64,000 nucleotides of DNA. It comes from Nansenia antarctica (lineage: Eukaryota > Chordata > Actinopteri > Argentiniformes > Microstomatidae). Under the pieces are notes generated by a model. It worked only from the letters and a program-made list of their open reading frames with translations. It did no database searches and had not been told where the DNA came from. Below, piece after piece: positions 19,870 to 30,737 of the stretch. The stretch's first letter is position 1. Each line of letters starts with the position of its first letter. The stretch spans positions 72,792,124 to 72,856,123 of the forward strand of contig OZ022341.1 in the NCBI GenBank assembly GCA_963989245.1, in the 5' to 3' direction. Position numbers and translations under genes: made by a program.

Positions 19870-21208
19870 TTACTGCACTGTCAGTTTTAGCTCAGCACCG
19901 AAGACAGGAGGATGTGCGTTATTTTTTCTTTAAACCTGGCGAAAACCTAGCCGCCAATATCGTGAAGGAGTTGGTCAGGGTGTCGAACGCATGGGGCATT
20001 AAAGAGAAAATCCAAGTCGTGGTCACGAGAGAACAGAAAAGATGACAAAGCCTGTAAGCGAGGCAGGGTGGACAAGCATCCCGTGTTTTGCGGACTCTTT
20101 AGACGTGGTGTTCAGACTCGGCCTAAAGGACGATCTCAAAGCCCTGCTGACGAAATGCAGGAGTGTTGTGAAGTTCTTTCACAGTAACACTCAAGCTGAG
20201 TGCAAACTTAGAGAGAGTCACGTTCAACCGAACTTCCCCAAACTTAGGCTGATCCAGTCTGTCGGGGATAGATGGTTCTCTGTACTCCAGATGCTGGAGA
20301 GCATTGATGGGCAGTCCAAGGCCGTCGACACTGTCCTCAGGCAGATGAACAATTCCCTCTGTTTTAGCGACCAAGACATGACACTAATGAGCAGCGTCAG
20401 AGCAGCACTCTTGCCTTTCAGAAACACGGCGAAAGAGATGAAGAAAGAGGGCTATGACTTAATTTCTAAAATCATTCCGCTTGTGACTCAGCTTCAGCGG
20501 GACATGGGCAAACTGGCAACAGAAGGGAATGAGGTGGCAAGGGGGTTCGATACCCAGTGCAAGGTTCAATTCAGGGATTTCAAGCAGAACTCCTGGTTGA
20601 TAGTTAGCACAGTCCTGGACCCAAGGTTCAAAAACCTGTTCATGGACGATGAATCCACAATCCACAGGGCCAGAGGTAATATAATCAAAGCGCTGAGAGC
20701 TATGGAGAAAAATACTAGCACAGAGGCTTCTGGCCCTGACGGGGGAAGAGATATTGACGAACCAGGTAAATGCGACACCGTGCTACTCAGGTACTTTGGT
20801 GCCCAAAGTGGCATTAAAAAGCAGGAGGACCCACTTCAATGGTGGAAGTCCAACAATGGCTTTAAAGGTCTCGACACACTTGCTCGTAGACACCTTAGTG
20901 TCGTTTCGACAGCACGTCCGACGGAGAGAGCTTTCTCCAAGGTGGAAGAAGACAGAATCTTCAGTGACAGACGTAGTTGCTTAGAGCGGGAAAATGTGAA
21001 CATGATGTTGTTTCTTAACAGCAACTGTCTTAACCTCTGCGCGCCTTCCGAACCCCTATCTGAGCATGACGTGTGCCCTCCTGGCAACATCGACGCACTC
21101 CAGCCTGACCCGTCAAACTCCGTACCCCTCCCCCTGACTCAACGTCCTTCATCGTCCCCACCACCGCGCCCTGAACCCATCCCCAGAGGCCACAGTCTCT
21201 TTTTCTGA
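19870..21208 (+). pseudogene. ZBED/hAT transposase fragment
   Basis: A 5' segment (about 19930-20040) reads NIVKELVRVSNAWGIKEKIQ. A one-base shift near 20040 leads into the open frame 20042-21208 (388 codons) with AGWTSIPCFADSLDVVFRLG, matching the catalytic-core region of hAT transposases. The C-terminus has the hAT dimerisation pattern: DPLQWW, then LARRHLSVVSTARPTERAFS, then ENVNMMLFL. The N-terminal BED finger is missing, cut off by the Penelope-like element. It may be a transposase remnant or a ZBED-like paralogue; no terminal repeats were found. Confidence 0.75.
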
Positions 21209-21739
21209 TGTCATAGATTATGGGCACAACTCTGTCGACAACTTACCGCGTTTCTCGCAACGCCCTCATTTTCGCCATAGGAGGCACTTCTCCTCACTGA
21301 CGGAATTCCGTCAATTCAACTTTTCCCGCTCGCCATATAACAGGCGTCCAAACCCACCAGACTTCCCATATCAGTGAAAGGACAGGCTCTCATGCTGATT
21401 ATTCCCATATCAGACAGCTCTGTGTATACATAATAATAATAATGCCATAGGCATCCAAATGGACGGTGAGACCAGTTCTTTTTTCTGTTATTTTACACAA
21501 ATATCTGAATACATGTATTACTATTGTTTGCTTTGGTAGAGGTGATTTGATAACATACAAATGTGTTATGGATACATAATACTGTGTTTAGGTATACCAT
21601 GGGTTGAGGTCAACACATTCTAATCAACTCTGGAAATACATTGAATGTTCAAGGACTGAACATATATAACCATATAATCTGAAGATAATGGGGCATGATT
21701 TTTTTATTTTATTTAGCACACAGTAAAATGTCATACACA
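21209..21739. other. No gene recognised
   Basis: The start continues Pro/Ser-rich sequence past the hAT frame, then becomes AT-rich. A short ATA repeat lies near 21430. Confidence 0.4.
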
Positions 21740-22851
21740 CAATAACCCAGTGGCGGGCGGTGCATTTCACACCTAGGCCTTCAGTGATGTCCGACACATT
21801 CCTACCTGAATTATTCTACCTCTTAATACCATCGTTATGACGCCATGGCTCTAGAAACTAGACAGAAACACAGTATAACCGGGCGTTGCATCACCTTAAC
21901 ATAGTCAGACAAGTACAACAGAGTTATATTAATATTTCCGAAGCATTTTTAATCAATAAATCCGCATTTACAATGAAGAGTGTTAAACTAACATCTTTAA
22001 GATCGCTACATTACCCACGTCTGTCGTCTCGTCCACCATAATAGCGATAAAGGGTGCCTTTTTAATCTCCATTTTGATCTCTTCTCCAATCACTTCAGCA
22101 ATAGCAAAAATCAGGTCGTTTTGTATTTTGCCTGACGTCCCAGTAAACACTTTGTTTGTGGACAGGTGGTAATGTAAATCTGGGTTGTTTTCAGCCAGAA
22201 AAGAAAGAAGCTCAACGTAGTTTCCTCTGTTCGTGTCCCCTAAATGAAAGTTATTGTTTACCCAAAAACAGGACACAATCGATCAGTATTATCGATCAGT
22301 CAACGAAAGCTTTCGTTGTGGCGCTCCGTTTCCCTGCGCACTTTCAAAAGTTTCACATCTACCGGCATAGTTACGCATCTCAATAGTGAATATCAATAGT
22401 GCGTATCAATAGTGCGTATCAATAGTGCGTATCCAATCAAAAGACGTGCTGGGTGCTGACATCATTGAGCCTTACAGCAGGCGCCGTTGTTGCTTTTGCT
22501 CGCATCTACGTAGGTTTACTAGGTACGCCACAGGTTTTCTCGTTCCAACGTTAAGTTACAGGTCGAATTCGCGGCACCATTTAATGTGCAGGCGGGCAGA
22601 TTTTGGAGCCCCCTAGCAACACATTTTGATTGGATAAAAGCTCTAACATAAAGGCCAGCCCTCCAAATCTCAATCGGAGACTGGAAGCAGCGCAACCAAG
22701 AGGAAAGCTATGAAATGAAGAGAATAGACTATGGGGAATCATTAATACATATTTGTGGAAAAAAAATATTAAAATAAAATGTATATTCTGATGATGTTTA
22801 GGCCAGCAGAGAAGGCCTTGCTGGCCCTGACGGCACACCACTGCAATAACC
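21740..22851 (-). mobile_element. hAT transposon (internally deleted) with 8-bp target duplication
   Basis: The element spans 21748-22843. It begins CAGTGGCGGGCGGTGC and ends GACGGCACACCACTG, imperfect inverted repeats. CAATAACC flanks it exactly at 21740-21747 and 22844-22851. A transposase fragment is on the minus strand. Confidence 0.87.
21983..22276 (-). pseudogene. hAT transposase fragment (ZMYM/TTF group)
   Basis: The fragment carries FLAENNPDLHYHL, then NDLIFAIAEVIGEEI, and the catalytic-core motif APFIAIMVDETTDVGN, where the Asp of the DETTD block is the first catalytic acid of this transposase group. Only about 97 codons remain. It lies inside the hAT element bounded by CAATAACC, so it is that element's decayed transposase. 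Confidence 0.75.
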
Positions 22852-23526
22852 ATAATACATCATAGAGAGTAGATGCAAGGAAGACAAGAAACCCAGAGGG
22901 GCTTATGGAGTGTCTCCCTTGGTCATAGAACGTGATTACAGTTAATGTAAAAATAAATCAAAGAAAAATATTAAAATGACAAAACAAAATAAAGAGATCA
23001 AGTGCTCTAAAGGAAAGCGAAAAAAAAATGATGATGATTATATTCATATACATAAACCCTATTGCTTTCAATGTAATTATCTTTTTTTAAATATATTTCA
23101 ATTGCGAAATAACAAAATAATCACTGTTTTATTACAATCACTTTACTATTCCACTGTAGCCACTGGAAATTCCCTATTATTATTATTATTATTGTGTTTT
23201 GTATCTGAATGCTGCAATGTCAATGATGAGGAACCAAAGCCACATAATTTGTACTTGATTCTGATTCCACATTCTTAAAACAAAGATGTGACTGCCACCC
23301 TGTGGATATCAGAAAACTGGTGCAAACTGCAGCAAGGCAACATTAATAAACATTTCCAAACATGAATACAAGGTGAATGAAATACTATGAGGACAACGTC
23401 ACATGATTGTAAAAGAGTGAGAGGAAAAAGTTACCTTTCAGGACCTCAGAATAATGAAGTCCTCCTGGTGACTAGTCCAGAATGAGGAAGTCCTCCTGGT
23501 GACTAGTCCAGCCAACCCACTGCTCT
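22852..23526. other. No gene recognised
   Basis: AT-rich spacer with an ATT run at about 23177. A 24-bp direct repeat of GAAGTCCTCCTGGTGACTAG occurs twice at 23455-23510. Confidence 0.4.
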
Positions 23527-26215
23527 ATTGGTGCTTTTCCATCAGCAGCCCGGGTTAGTGCAGTTCGTATCGGTTCGAGGTCAGGTCGGGTCACTTTGAT
23601 CTGTTCTGGTTTTCTATTATACACAAACCGACCCGGACTAGTAGGAGGAGTAGACGATAGTAGGCGGAGTTACGCGTCACACGCAGCCTGGCAAAAAGCT
23701 TCCGGGTGTACACAGCAACAGCCGTGATTTTTTGGGAGAGAAAGAGAAAGAGAGAGAGGAAGCTATGTACACATAATAAAGTCATGTTTTTTGAACCCTT
23801 AAAACCACTGCCTTCACTTGTCTGCTTTATGAACTGTAGTATCATCATCGGGAAATGCCGACAAGACGCGAATCTACCGGCATTTGACTCATGAGTGAAC
23901 GGCGAAAATGTCTGGACAGCACAGCAGCAGCGGCCGGGTGAACTCCCGGTTCATCGAGTTTACGGTTAAAAGCATAACTTCTCGGGGTGTCAGCACGGTG
24001 GTTAAGGGCTCAAAATGACCGTAGACAGATGGTGAAGTTAGCAAAGGAGTATTGTGTTTGTACCACCTCCACAGCCGGTGTTATTAACAGACAAACACGG
24101 TGCCGTTTGCGGGTTAATAACTTCGGTTTACCGGGGGTTAGGATAACAATTCAAACGTGTCCGGAAAGAGGAGAAGCCAGGGAATTCAAAAGTTTTTGAA
24201 TGGAGTCGATCCTCCACTCCTATCACCGTGGACACAGCGCGGAGCGAATTCCCTGTTAAAACCGGCATTTGACTCATGAGTGAACGGCGAAAATGTCTGG
24301 ACAGCACAGCAGCAGCGGCCGGGTGAACTCCCGGTTCATCGAGTTTACGGTTAAAAGCAGTGGTGTAGTCTACGTGATACGCAGGACTACGCCGTATACC
24401 CACTAGGAAACGCCAAGGATTTGCGTATACCCACTAGAAAATGCGCGAGGATACGTAACGGCGTTTTGTGACAGAACTGTCCCAATTTTATTCAGAAAAT
24501 TCACCCCGTCTGTGTTACGAAGCACTTACTTCGAACTTTCTGACATGTTTGTTATCGCATAACCAGTCGTTCAGAATACTAGTCTCAGTATTTCCCCTAC
24601 AGTTGCCTTGGGGTGGGCGGGCCAGACTTACCTCCACACACAGCTTCGTGACGCGCTGGAGAATGGTTTTGTTTTGTTTTGTGTACGCGACGCGAGAGAG
24701 CTTTTGCAGGGTGAAAGCTCTGCAGAAGAAAGTAAGCAAGTTGAAACGTTAGCAAATATAATTACTGTGTTCTGACAGAGAAAGTTGGTTCAAATTAGTC
24801 GTTATTATTGTGATTAGAAAGTGTCTGATTATAGTTTCATGGTGTGAATAATAGTGTCAAAGAACTAGCAAGCTAGCTAGCTCAGAGGTGATGAGATGAG
24901 CTAGTCTGCTGCACACATGCCAGCTAAAGAGCTAACTGGAGGCACTTTATTATTTTACTTAAAGTATATATACAATCTTTCTTATTCTGCTAGAATTGGG
25001 CTTTATGGTAATATCATAATGGTATATTTACAGTACATGGACAGTGGATTGAAGCATTGGAACAAACCCTCACTCATTGGAAATGTCTGATTTTCTTACA
25101 GGTGAGAGAGTAAGTAAAGACAGTATCTGACTCTATTGCCCACAGCAACCCAATATTCAATTAGAATGATGTTATGATTTGATATGAATTCAATGTATAC
25201 CTCTTATTAAATTATAAATACTCTGGTTGTTATATTTGCCTTTTGGTTGACAGCAAAAGAGGGAGAGAGGAGGATAGAGAGGGAGAGAATGAGAGAGAGC
25301 AGGATGGTGTCGGCACACCAGAGAGACAGCAAGAACCAGGTGAGAAAGTGGACATGTAGTCAAGACCACATAAGTAGCCTTGAGAACCGATGGTTCTCGA
25401 GCCTAACGGCCCTTAGGGGGCAGGAGCCTATCTCCTGTTTCTGTAGCGTGAGGCAGCTTGATGTACAAGTACAGTCCATGCCACCCCCCCCCCCCCCCAA
25501 GGCAGCAAACACTGGTGTAGATGCATACTGTATGCATAAGTGAGTGTGGTGGTGCTTATGGGGTGTCGCTACGGGACAGGTGTCGCTCTGACTGGGAGGG
25601 CAAAATCACAGTATACCCACTAGAAAAAACTAGACTACACCACTGGTTAAAAGCATAACTTATCGGGGTGTCAGCGCGTTGGTTAAGGGCTCAAAATGAC
25701 CGTAGACAGATGGTGAAGTTAGCAAAGGAGTATTGTGTTTGTACCACCTCCACAGCCGGTGTTATTCACGGACAAACACGGTGCATAATAGCGATTTTTG
25801 TGTTGTGCTTGTTGTAAATAAAAGTTATATGATTCATTGAAATGACATTAAACTAAGATAATACGATGGTCAGCATAATTTTCCGAATCTTTATTAATAA
25901 GCTATTACAGAAACTGTAGTGACATTTTCCTAGAGTGAATGTGGTATTTCAAGATGGCGGTTAGTGAAGAAATATATGGGATGGGACATGGGATGACGAT
26001 TTCCATTGACCAATCAACGGTGTGCAGCGTCACACGTCACACGCAGCCTGGCAAAGAGACCCGGATATGAAATTGTAGACCCTGGGGTCGATGTGGAGCT
26101 AAAGAAGCGAGCTGACCTGGGACCGAACCGACCTGGGACGACTAATGGAAAAGGGGAACGAAGCGGGCTGACCCGGGTCAGCACCGGGTCAGCACCGTAG
26201 TGGAAAAGCCCCATT
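23527..26215. mobile_element. Composite TIR element (3-bp ATT duplication) holding satellite units
   Basis: The left end reads GGTGCTTTTCCATCAGCAGC and the right end GGTCAGCACCGTAGTGG then AAAAGCCCC, imperfect inverted repeats. ATT flanks both sides (23527-23529, 26213-26215), suggesting a Harbinger-like element. It contains diverged copies of the roughly 386-bp satellite (about 23870-24357 and 25646-25790), and a hAT element has inserted into one of them. Subterminal CACACGCAGCCTGGCAAA occurs near both ends. Confidence 0.65.
24350..25653. mobile_element. Non-autonomous hAT with perfect TIRs and 8-bp target duplication
   Basis: The element spans 24358-25645 (1288 bp). It begins CAGTGGTGTAGTCTA and ends with its exact reverse complement TAGACTACACCACTG. 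GTTAAAAG flanks it at 24350-24357 and 25646-25653. GTATACCCACTAG is repeated near both ends. No transposase is recognisable. A poly-C run lies near 25485. Confidence 0.9.
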
Positions 26216-26849
26216 TGTCTGCAGAATCTGGAAATGTGTCCATCTTGCCCACACTCATTGATTCATTAGTCAGTTACTCTCACTTGATTTGATTATATTA
26301 CTGTTTACGATATTCATGTAATTTTCTGTACATTTATCAAATACACGTTGGGCTCAATAGTCACTTGAGATCTGTGCGTATAACTTTGATGTTCAGTTTG
26401 AGTCAAATGGAGTTGACCAAGTAAGGACATGCAGCACAGGCACACATAATCAATGTAACTTCTCATTAGTAAATTAAAATGATGCATAATTTCCCTCTGT
26501 GTTTTTCTTTCTATCTGATACTGAGACTACCACCAACATTGCAACTCATACTAAATAAAAGACCTCACCCCCCACAACCCCTCTTTACAGTTCCTCAACT
26601 GTTAAAATATATTATTATTATTATTATGATTATGGTTATTATTATTATTGTTATTATTATTAATCCAGAATTAATCTTAATTAATATATTATTATTATTA
26701 ATAATAATAATAAAGTAATCACTCCTTCTAGCACTGTGACTGCCGATGGCACCTGGTAAAATACCAGGTAAAATATATTCATGTTATATTCATTGCCAGT
26801 AGCTCATGGATGTGATGTTGTGATGTAGTGATGTTTTATAAGTGGAGAT
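26216..26849. other. No gene recognised; ATT/ATA-rich tract
   Basis: The interval includes an ATT microsatellite at about 26610-26715. Confidence 0.5.
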
Positions 26850-27384
26850 ATTTTCCCTCGGGATCCGGCCTTGTCCGCTCAGAGAGAGGAAACCGCCCAG
26901 GGGCCGAACTCGTGCTCCAGTGGTGGGCAGGCCACCTACTGGAAGAGTCGCGGTCTTTGGAAGCTCCTCTCGGGGTCCGACCTTTCCGCTCTTTGGAGGG
27001 GGGCTGCCCAGGGGCCGAACTCGTGCTCCAGTGGCGGGCAGGCCACCTACTGGAAGAGTCGCGGTCTTTGGAAGCTCCTCTCGGGGTCCGGCCTTTTCCG
27101 CTCTTTGGAGGGGGGCTGCCCAGCGGCCGAACTGCCCCAGTGGTGGGCAGGCCACCTACTGGAGGAGTCGCGGGTCTCCGGCAGCTCCTCTCGGATCCCG
27201 GCCTGTTCCGCTCAAAGAGGGGGGGTGGGTCGGGGGAGCCACTTCCCAGCAGCGGTCAAGCCACCTACTGAGAAAACGTGCTCCCCGACCAAGAATAGAA
27301 AAAAAGGAGGGGCATAGAGCCTAGTAAGCAAAAAGGGCGAAAAAAAACTAGATTCTCAAAAAACCACAAAAAAACCCCACCCCA
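26850..27384 (-). mobile_element. Tx1-type LINE 5' UTR with monomer repeats (fragment)
   Basis: About three and a half units of 110-120 bp, each with AGAGTCGCGGTCTTTGGAAG, match the 5' region of the full LINE at 44640-45240. In LINE sense the fragment begins just after U5-like sequence at 27385 and breaks off near 26850. It has no ORF1 or ORF2. Confidence 0.78.
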
Positions 27385-27440
27385 CCGAAGACTAGAAGTC
27401 TTTAGTAAAAGGCGAAAGGCTTGTGCGTTTTTTTGAAGAG
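27385..27440 (-). pseudogene. U5 snRNA 5'-half-like sequence at a LINE 5' junction
   Basis: In minus sense it reads CTCTGGTTTCTCTTC, a replaced stem segment, then TTTCGCCTTTTACTAAAGAC. This matches U5 stem I and the invariant loop I (GCCUUUUAC). The middle (AAAAAAACGCACAAGCC) differs from standard U5 (AGATCGTATAAATC). The LINE 5' UTR follows directly. Confidence 0.8.
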
Positions 27441-27478
27441 AAACCAGAGTTTGTTTTTGAAGAATTATATTTTTTGAA

Positions 27479-27776
27479 GAATGGATCCCAGAGTAACCAT
27501 ATAGTCCAGACAGACGCCATCAGCTGGACTGTTGCTAGAACAGCACCTTTATTGAGAAGAATGAAGCAATAATGAGAGGCCATGAATGGCGTCGACGAGC
27601 AAATAAAGCAATTAAGTTGTATATTATATTGTTATTATATATATTATATTTAGATGATATAGTACATAGAATGATAATGTACAAATGTGTCAGGTCATCC
27701 TTAAATCCTGGGGTTATAGATGGACAGATTATGACTATAATATAGCCATAATTCTTAATTTTTACAATCAAAGGAA
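27479..27776 (-). repeat. U5 downstream spacer, copy 1
   Basis: About 300 bp downstream (minus sense) of a U5 3' half are nearly identical to 36761-37052. Next to the U5 end is the 3'-box-like GTAAAAATTAAGA (27753-27765). Confidence 0.75.
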
Positions 27777-27850
27777 GCCCCGCCGTGAAGCAGGGCATCA
27801 AAAAATTAGTTGATACTCATAATGTTCCTCTCCACGGAAATCTTTAGTAA
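27774..27850 (-). pseudogene. U5 snRNA 3' half
   Basis: In minus sense the sequence starts TTTTACTAAAGATTTCCGTG and continues GAGAGGAACA, the Sm site AATTTTTTGA and a 3' hairpin GCCCTGC/GCGGGGC. This is U5 from loop I to the 3' end. The upstream half is replaced by a LINE-derived 3' end, so the gene is split. A correctly placed 3' box indicates it was a real gene, not a retro-copy. Confidence 0.87.
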
Positions 27851-28900
27851 AATTCTATTTTATTTAGATTTTACATTTTCGGTGCAGGTTACAGGCAAAC
27901 AGTAGGTCATACATTATCATCATCATCTCACCATACATTATTTACTTTACATAATCCTGTCATGTCGTCTGTCACATTTCACAATCACATCAATTCAGTC
28001 AGTGTTTTTAAAGTTTTGAAAGTTCTGGTAAGTCGGGCAGGTTTGGAACTGGTGGGGGTTGGAGATTGGAGAGGGGCCTCTTCCAAATGTCTGTGTGAAC
28101 GTGGGGGGGGGGGGGGGCAGCGTCCATCTTTTGTGGGTTCCACCAGATACTTTTTTTCTTGGGCCAGGGGTATGTCCTTCTGCAGGGGTGTGGGCAGGCT
28201 TGCTTCTGCGCGCACGAGGTGTGTGTCGGTTGCCGCCACTGCACTCCCTGAATCGTGTCCACTACCTCCTTTTCTGGATCTGGTCACCTTGGGCTGCTGG
28301 CCTTGGTCCACGTCACAGAGTCCAGATCTAGGGGAAAAAGGGAAACCTGAGAGCATGCGGGTACACAGGGCCGCTGGAGATTTTACGTCTGCCAGCCACT
28401 CTCCTGTGTCCCACATGCTCCACTCCTTTTCTCGGTTCCTTTCCTCTGGGTCGAGGAGGTCTGTGCTGTGCTGCTCCACTCCGTGTGCAGATCCTCTGCT
28501 CTCGCCTCCCTGCGTTGTTTCCTGGCCCGGCCGGTCCCCTGGTCTCTTAGGCTCTGGCTGTTGCTCTTCGTGTCTACTGCAGGGTCTGGACCTAGAGGAT
28601 GGAAGAAAACCTGAGAGCATGCAGGTACACTGGGTATCTGGAGTTTGAATAGTTTCCAGACACTCCCCTGTGTCCCGCATGCTCCACTCATCACTTAGGT
28701 CTCCTCCCTCTGGGCAGAGGGGGTCTGGGCCTGGCTGGTCCCCTCCTGGTGCTGCCACGTCAGGTCTGTTCTGGACTCCACCTGTTCTTGGAAAAAGAAG
28801 ACAGAGGGCCACCTCCCTAGCCTCTGACCACTGCTTGGTCAGAGGTTCAGTTGGGGCTAACAGATGTTGAGCAATGGTCATGTTTGTGTGTTGAAAGTCC
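27851..28900 (-). mobile_element. LINE-derived segment abutting U5 (3' part of another U5-inserted element)
   Basis: In minus sense the segment ends exactly at the U5 loop position. It carries a 298-codon open frame (27985-28881) with two related blocks, WSMRDTGECLETIQTP and WSMWDTGEWLADVKSP. Their DNA resembles the 5' leader of the full LINE near 44470-44530. The protein is not recognised, and the frame may be fortuitous in GC-rich retroelement sequence. Confidence 0.5.
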
Positions 28901-29290
28901 AGAATTGCTGTCTCTTTTTTGCCTGTGCTGTCGTGGATGTTGAAATATTTGTCAGGTGTCTGCTAGTTACAAGTGTCTGAGTCGTTGGTGCGGTCGTTGT
29001 TTGTCTGGTTGGGGGTGGTGGCGGGGGGTTCGCAGTGTGGGGTATCTGGATGTTTAGCTGTTGAATGTTTGTTATTTTCCAGTTGTTACTGAATTTCCAG
29101 ATTCACTGTTCTAGAACCTGACTCACTGTTCCAGAACCTGATTCACTGTTCTAGAACCTGATTCACTGTTCTAGAACCAGATTCACTGTTCTAGAACCAG
29201 ATTCACTGTTCTAGAACCTGATTCACTGTTCTAGAACCTAGACTCACTGTTCTAGAACCTGACTCACTGTTCTAGAACCTGATTCATTGT
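28901..29290. repeat. 20-bp minisatellite and unassigned sequence
   Basis: Nothing was recognised before about 29090. From 29095 to 29290 the 20-bp unit ATTCACTGTTCTAGAACCTG repeats about 9-10 times. Confidence 0.8.
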
Positions 29291-29649
29291 TTGTCAGGGT
29301 GTTCTGGAGCACCTGTCTCCAGAGGCCCCGCCCCCTGCAGGTCCTGGATCATGTGTTTGAGCCTTGAGCAGATTATCTGGGATTATCTGCTTGCTACCTC
29401 CTCATCCTCCTCAAACCTGCCCACTACGACGACCCACAACACACAACACACTGCAGCTGCCTCTACGCTACAACTCCAACCTCCACCTCCACCTCCACGG
29501 CTGTTCCTCTGGTGGAGAAGCTCTTCAGACCAGCTCCACCTCCACAGCCAGGAGCAGAGGAGCTCTTCAGACCAGCTCAGAGAGACGTCATCATGCAGTG
29601 AGAGGACCATCACCACACACCAGCAGCTGGGAGCTCCACCACCTCCACC

Positions 29650-29907
29650 ATGTCTAACATCTACACCCTACGGTAGGCAGGCTCTGCACGCCTGTCACTG
29701 GCTGCTGTTGTGGTTGGTGGTGGTGGTGGTGTTGGTGGTGTTGTTGTGGTTGATGTTGTTGGTGGTGTTGTTGTGGTTGTGGTTGTTGTTGTGGTTGTTG
29801 GTGTTGTTGTTGTGGTTGTTGTGGTTGTGGCTGTTGTGGTTGTTGTTGTTGTTGTGGTTATTGTGGTTGTGATTGTTGTTGTTGTTGGTGTGGTTGTTGT
29901 GGTTGCG

Positions 29908-29942
<35 letters not shown>

Positions 29943-30468
29943 GGTTGTTGTTGTGGTTGTTGTTGATTTTGTTGTTGGTGTTGTTGTTGTGATTGTTGTT
30001 GTTGTTGTGGTTGTGATTGTTGTTGTTGTTGTGGTTGTGATTGTTGTTGTTGTTGTGGTTGTTGTGGTTGTGGTTGTTGTTGTGGTTGTGGTTGTTGTTG
30101 ATTTTGTTGTTGTTGATGTTGGTGGTGGTGGGTTTGGTGTTGTGGTTGTTGATGACGGTTGGCTATGTTATGTAGCCCTAGTTACTGCATGGTACCTCAT
30201 TAGCACTGTGGGAGCTGTTGAGCATCAACCCTGTATGAATAAATGCATGTTCATCTGATCAGAGCCAGTTTGACTGGACCATCATGTTGGCTTGACTTAC
30301 ACACAGTACTTTGATGAATAATGTAGCACAGGAATGTGTTACACGGAGAGATGCAACACATCATGCAGTTTAACAACAATAAAGCAATCTTGAATCTTGA
30401 ATCTTGAATCTTAGATCTTTGATCAAAATGTTAGCTGGCAAAAAGAACTGTAATGGCCTTCCTACCCG

Positions 30469-30512
<44 letters not shown>

Positions 30513-30536
30513 GTGTGTACTAACCCTCTCTCTCTG

Positions 30537-30573
<37 letters not shown>

Positions 30574-30694
30574 TGTGCTTGTGCGTGTGCCTGCGCGTGT
30601 GTGTGTCTGTGTGTGTGTGTTTGTGTGTACTAACCCTCTCTCTGTCCTATGTGTGTGTGTATGTACGTGTGTATATGTGTCTGTGTCTGTGTCT

Positions 30695-30737
<43 letters not shown>

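Noticed and set aside
26828..27324. Three overlapping plus-strand frames of about 150 codons
   Set aside because: Antisense readings of the LINE 5' UTR monomers; the pattern repeats with the monomer period.
27600..27776. A second independent gene in the U5 spacer
   Set aside because: No ORF or RNA was recognised; it is conserved between the two copies only because they duplicated together.
29710..30258. Long Val/Gly-only open frame
   Set aside because: A translation of GTT/GTG low-complexity DNA in rdh intron 1.
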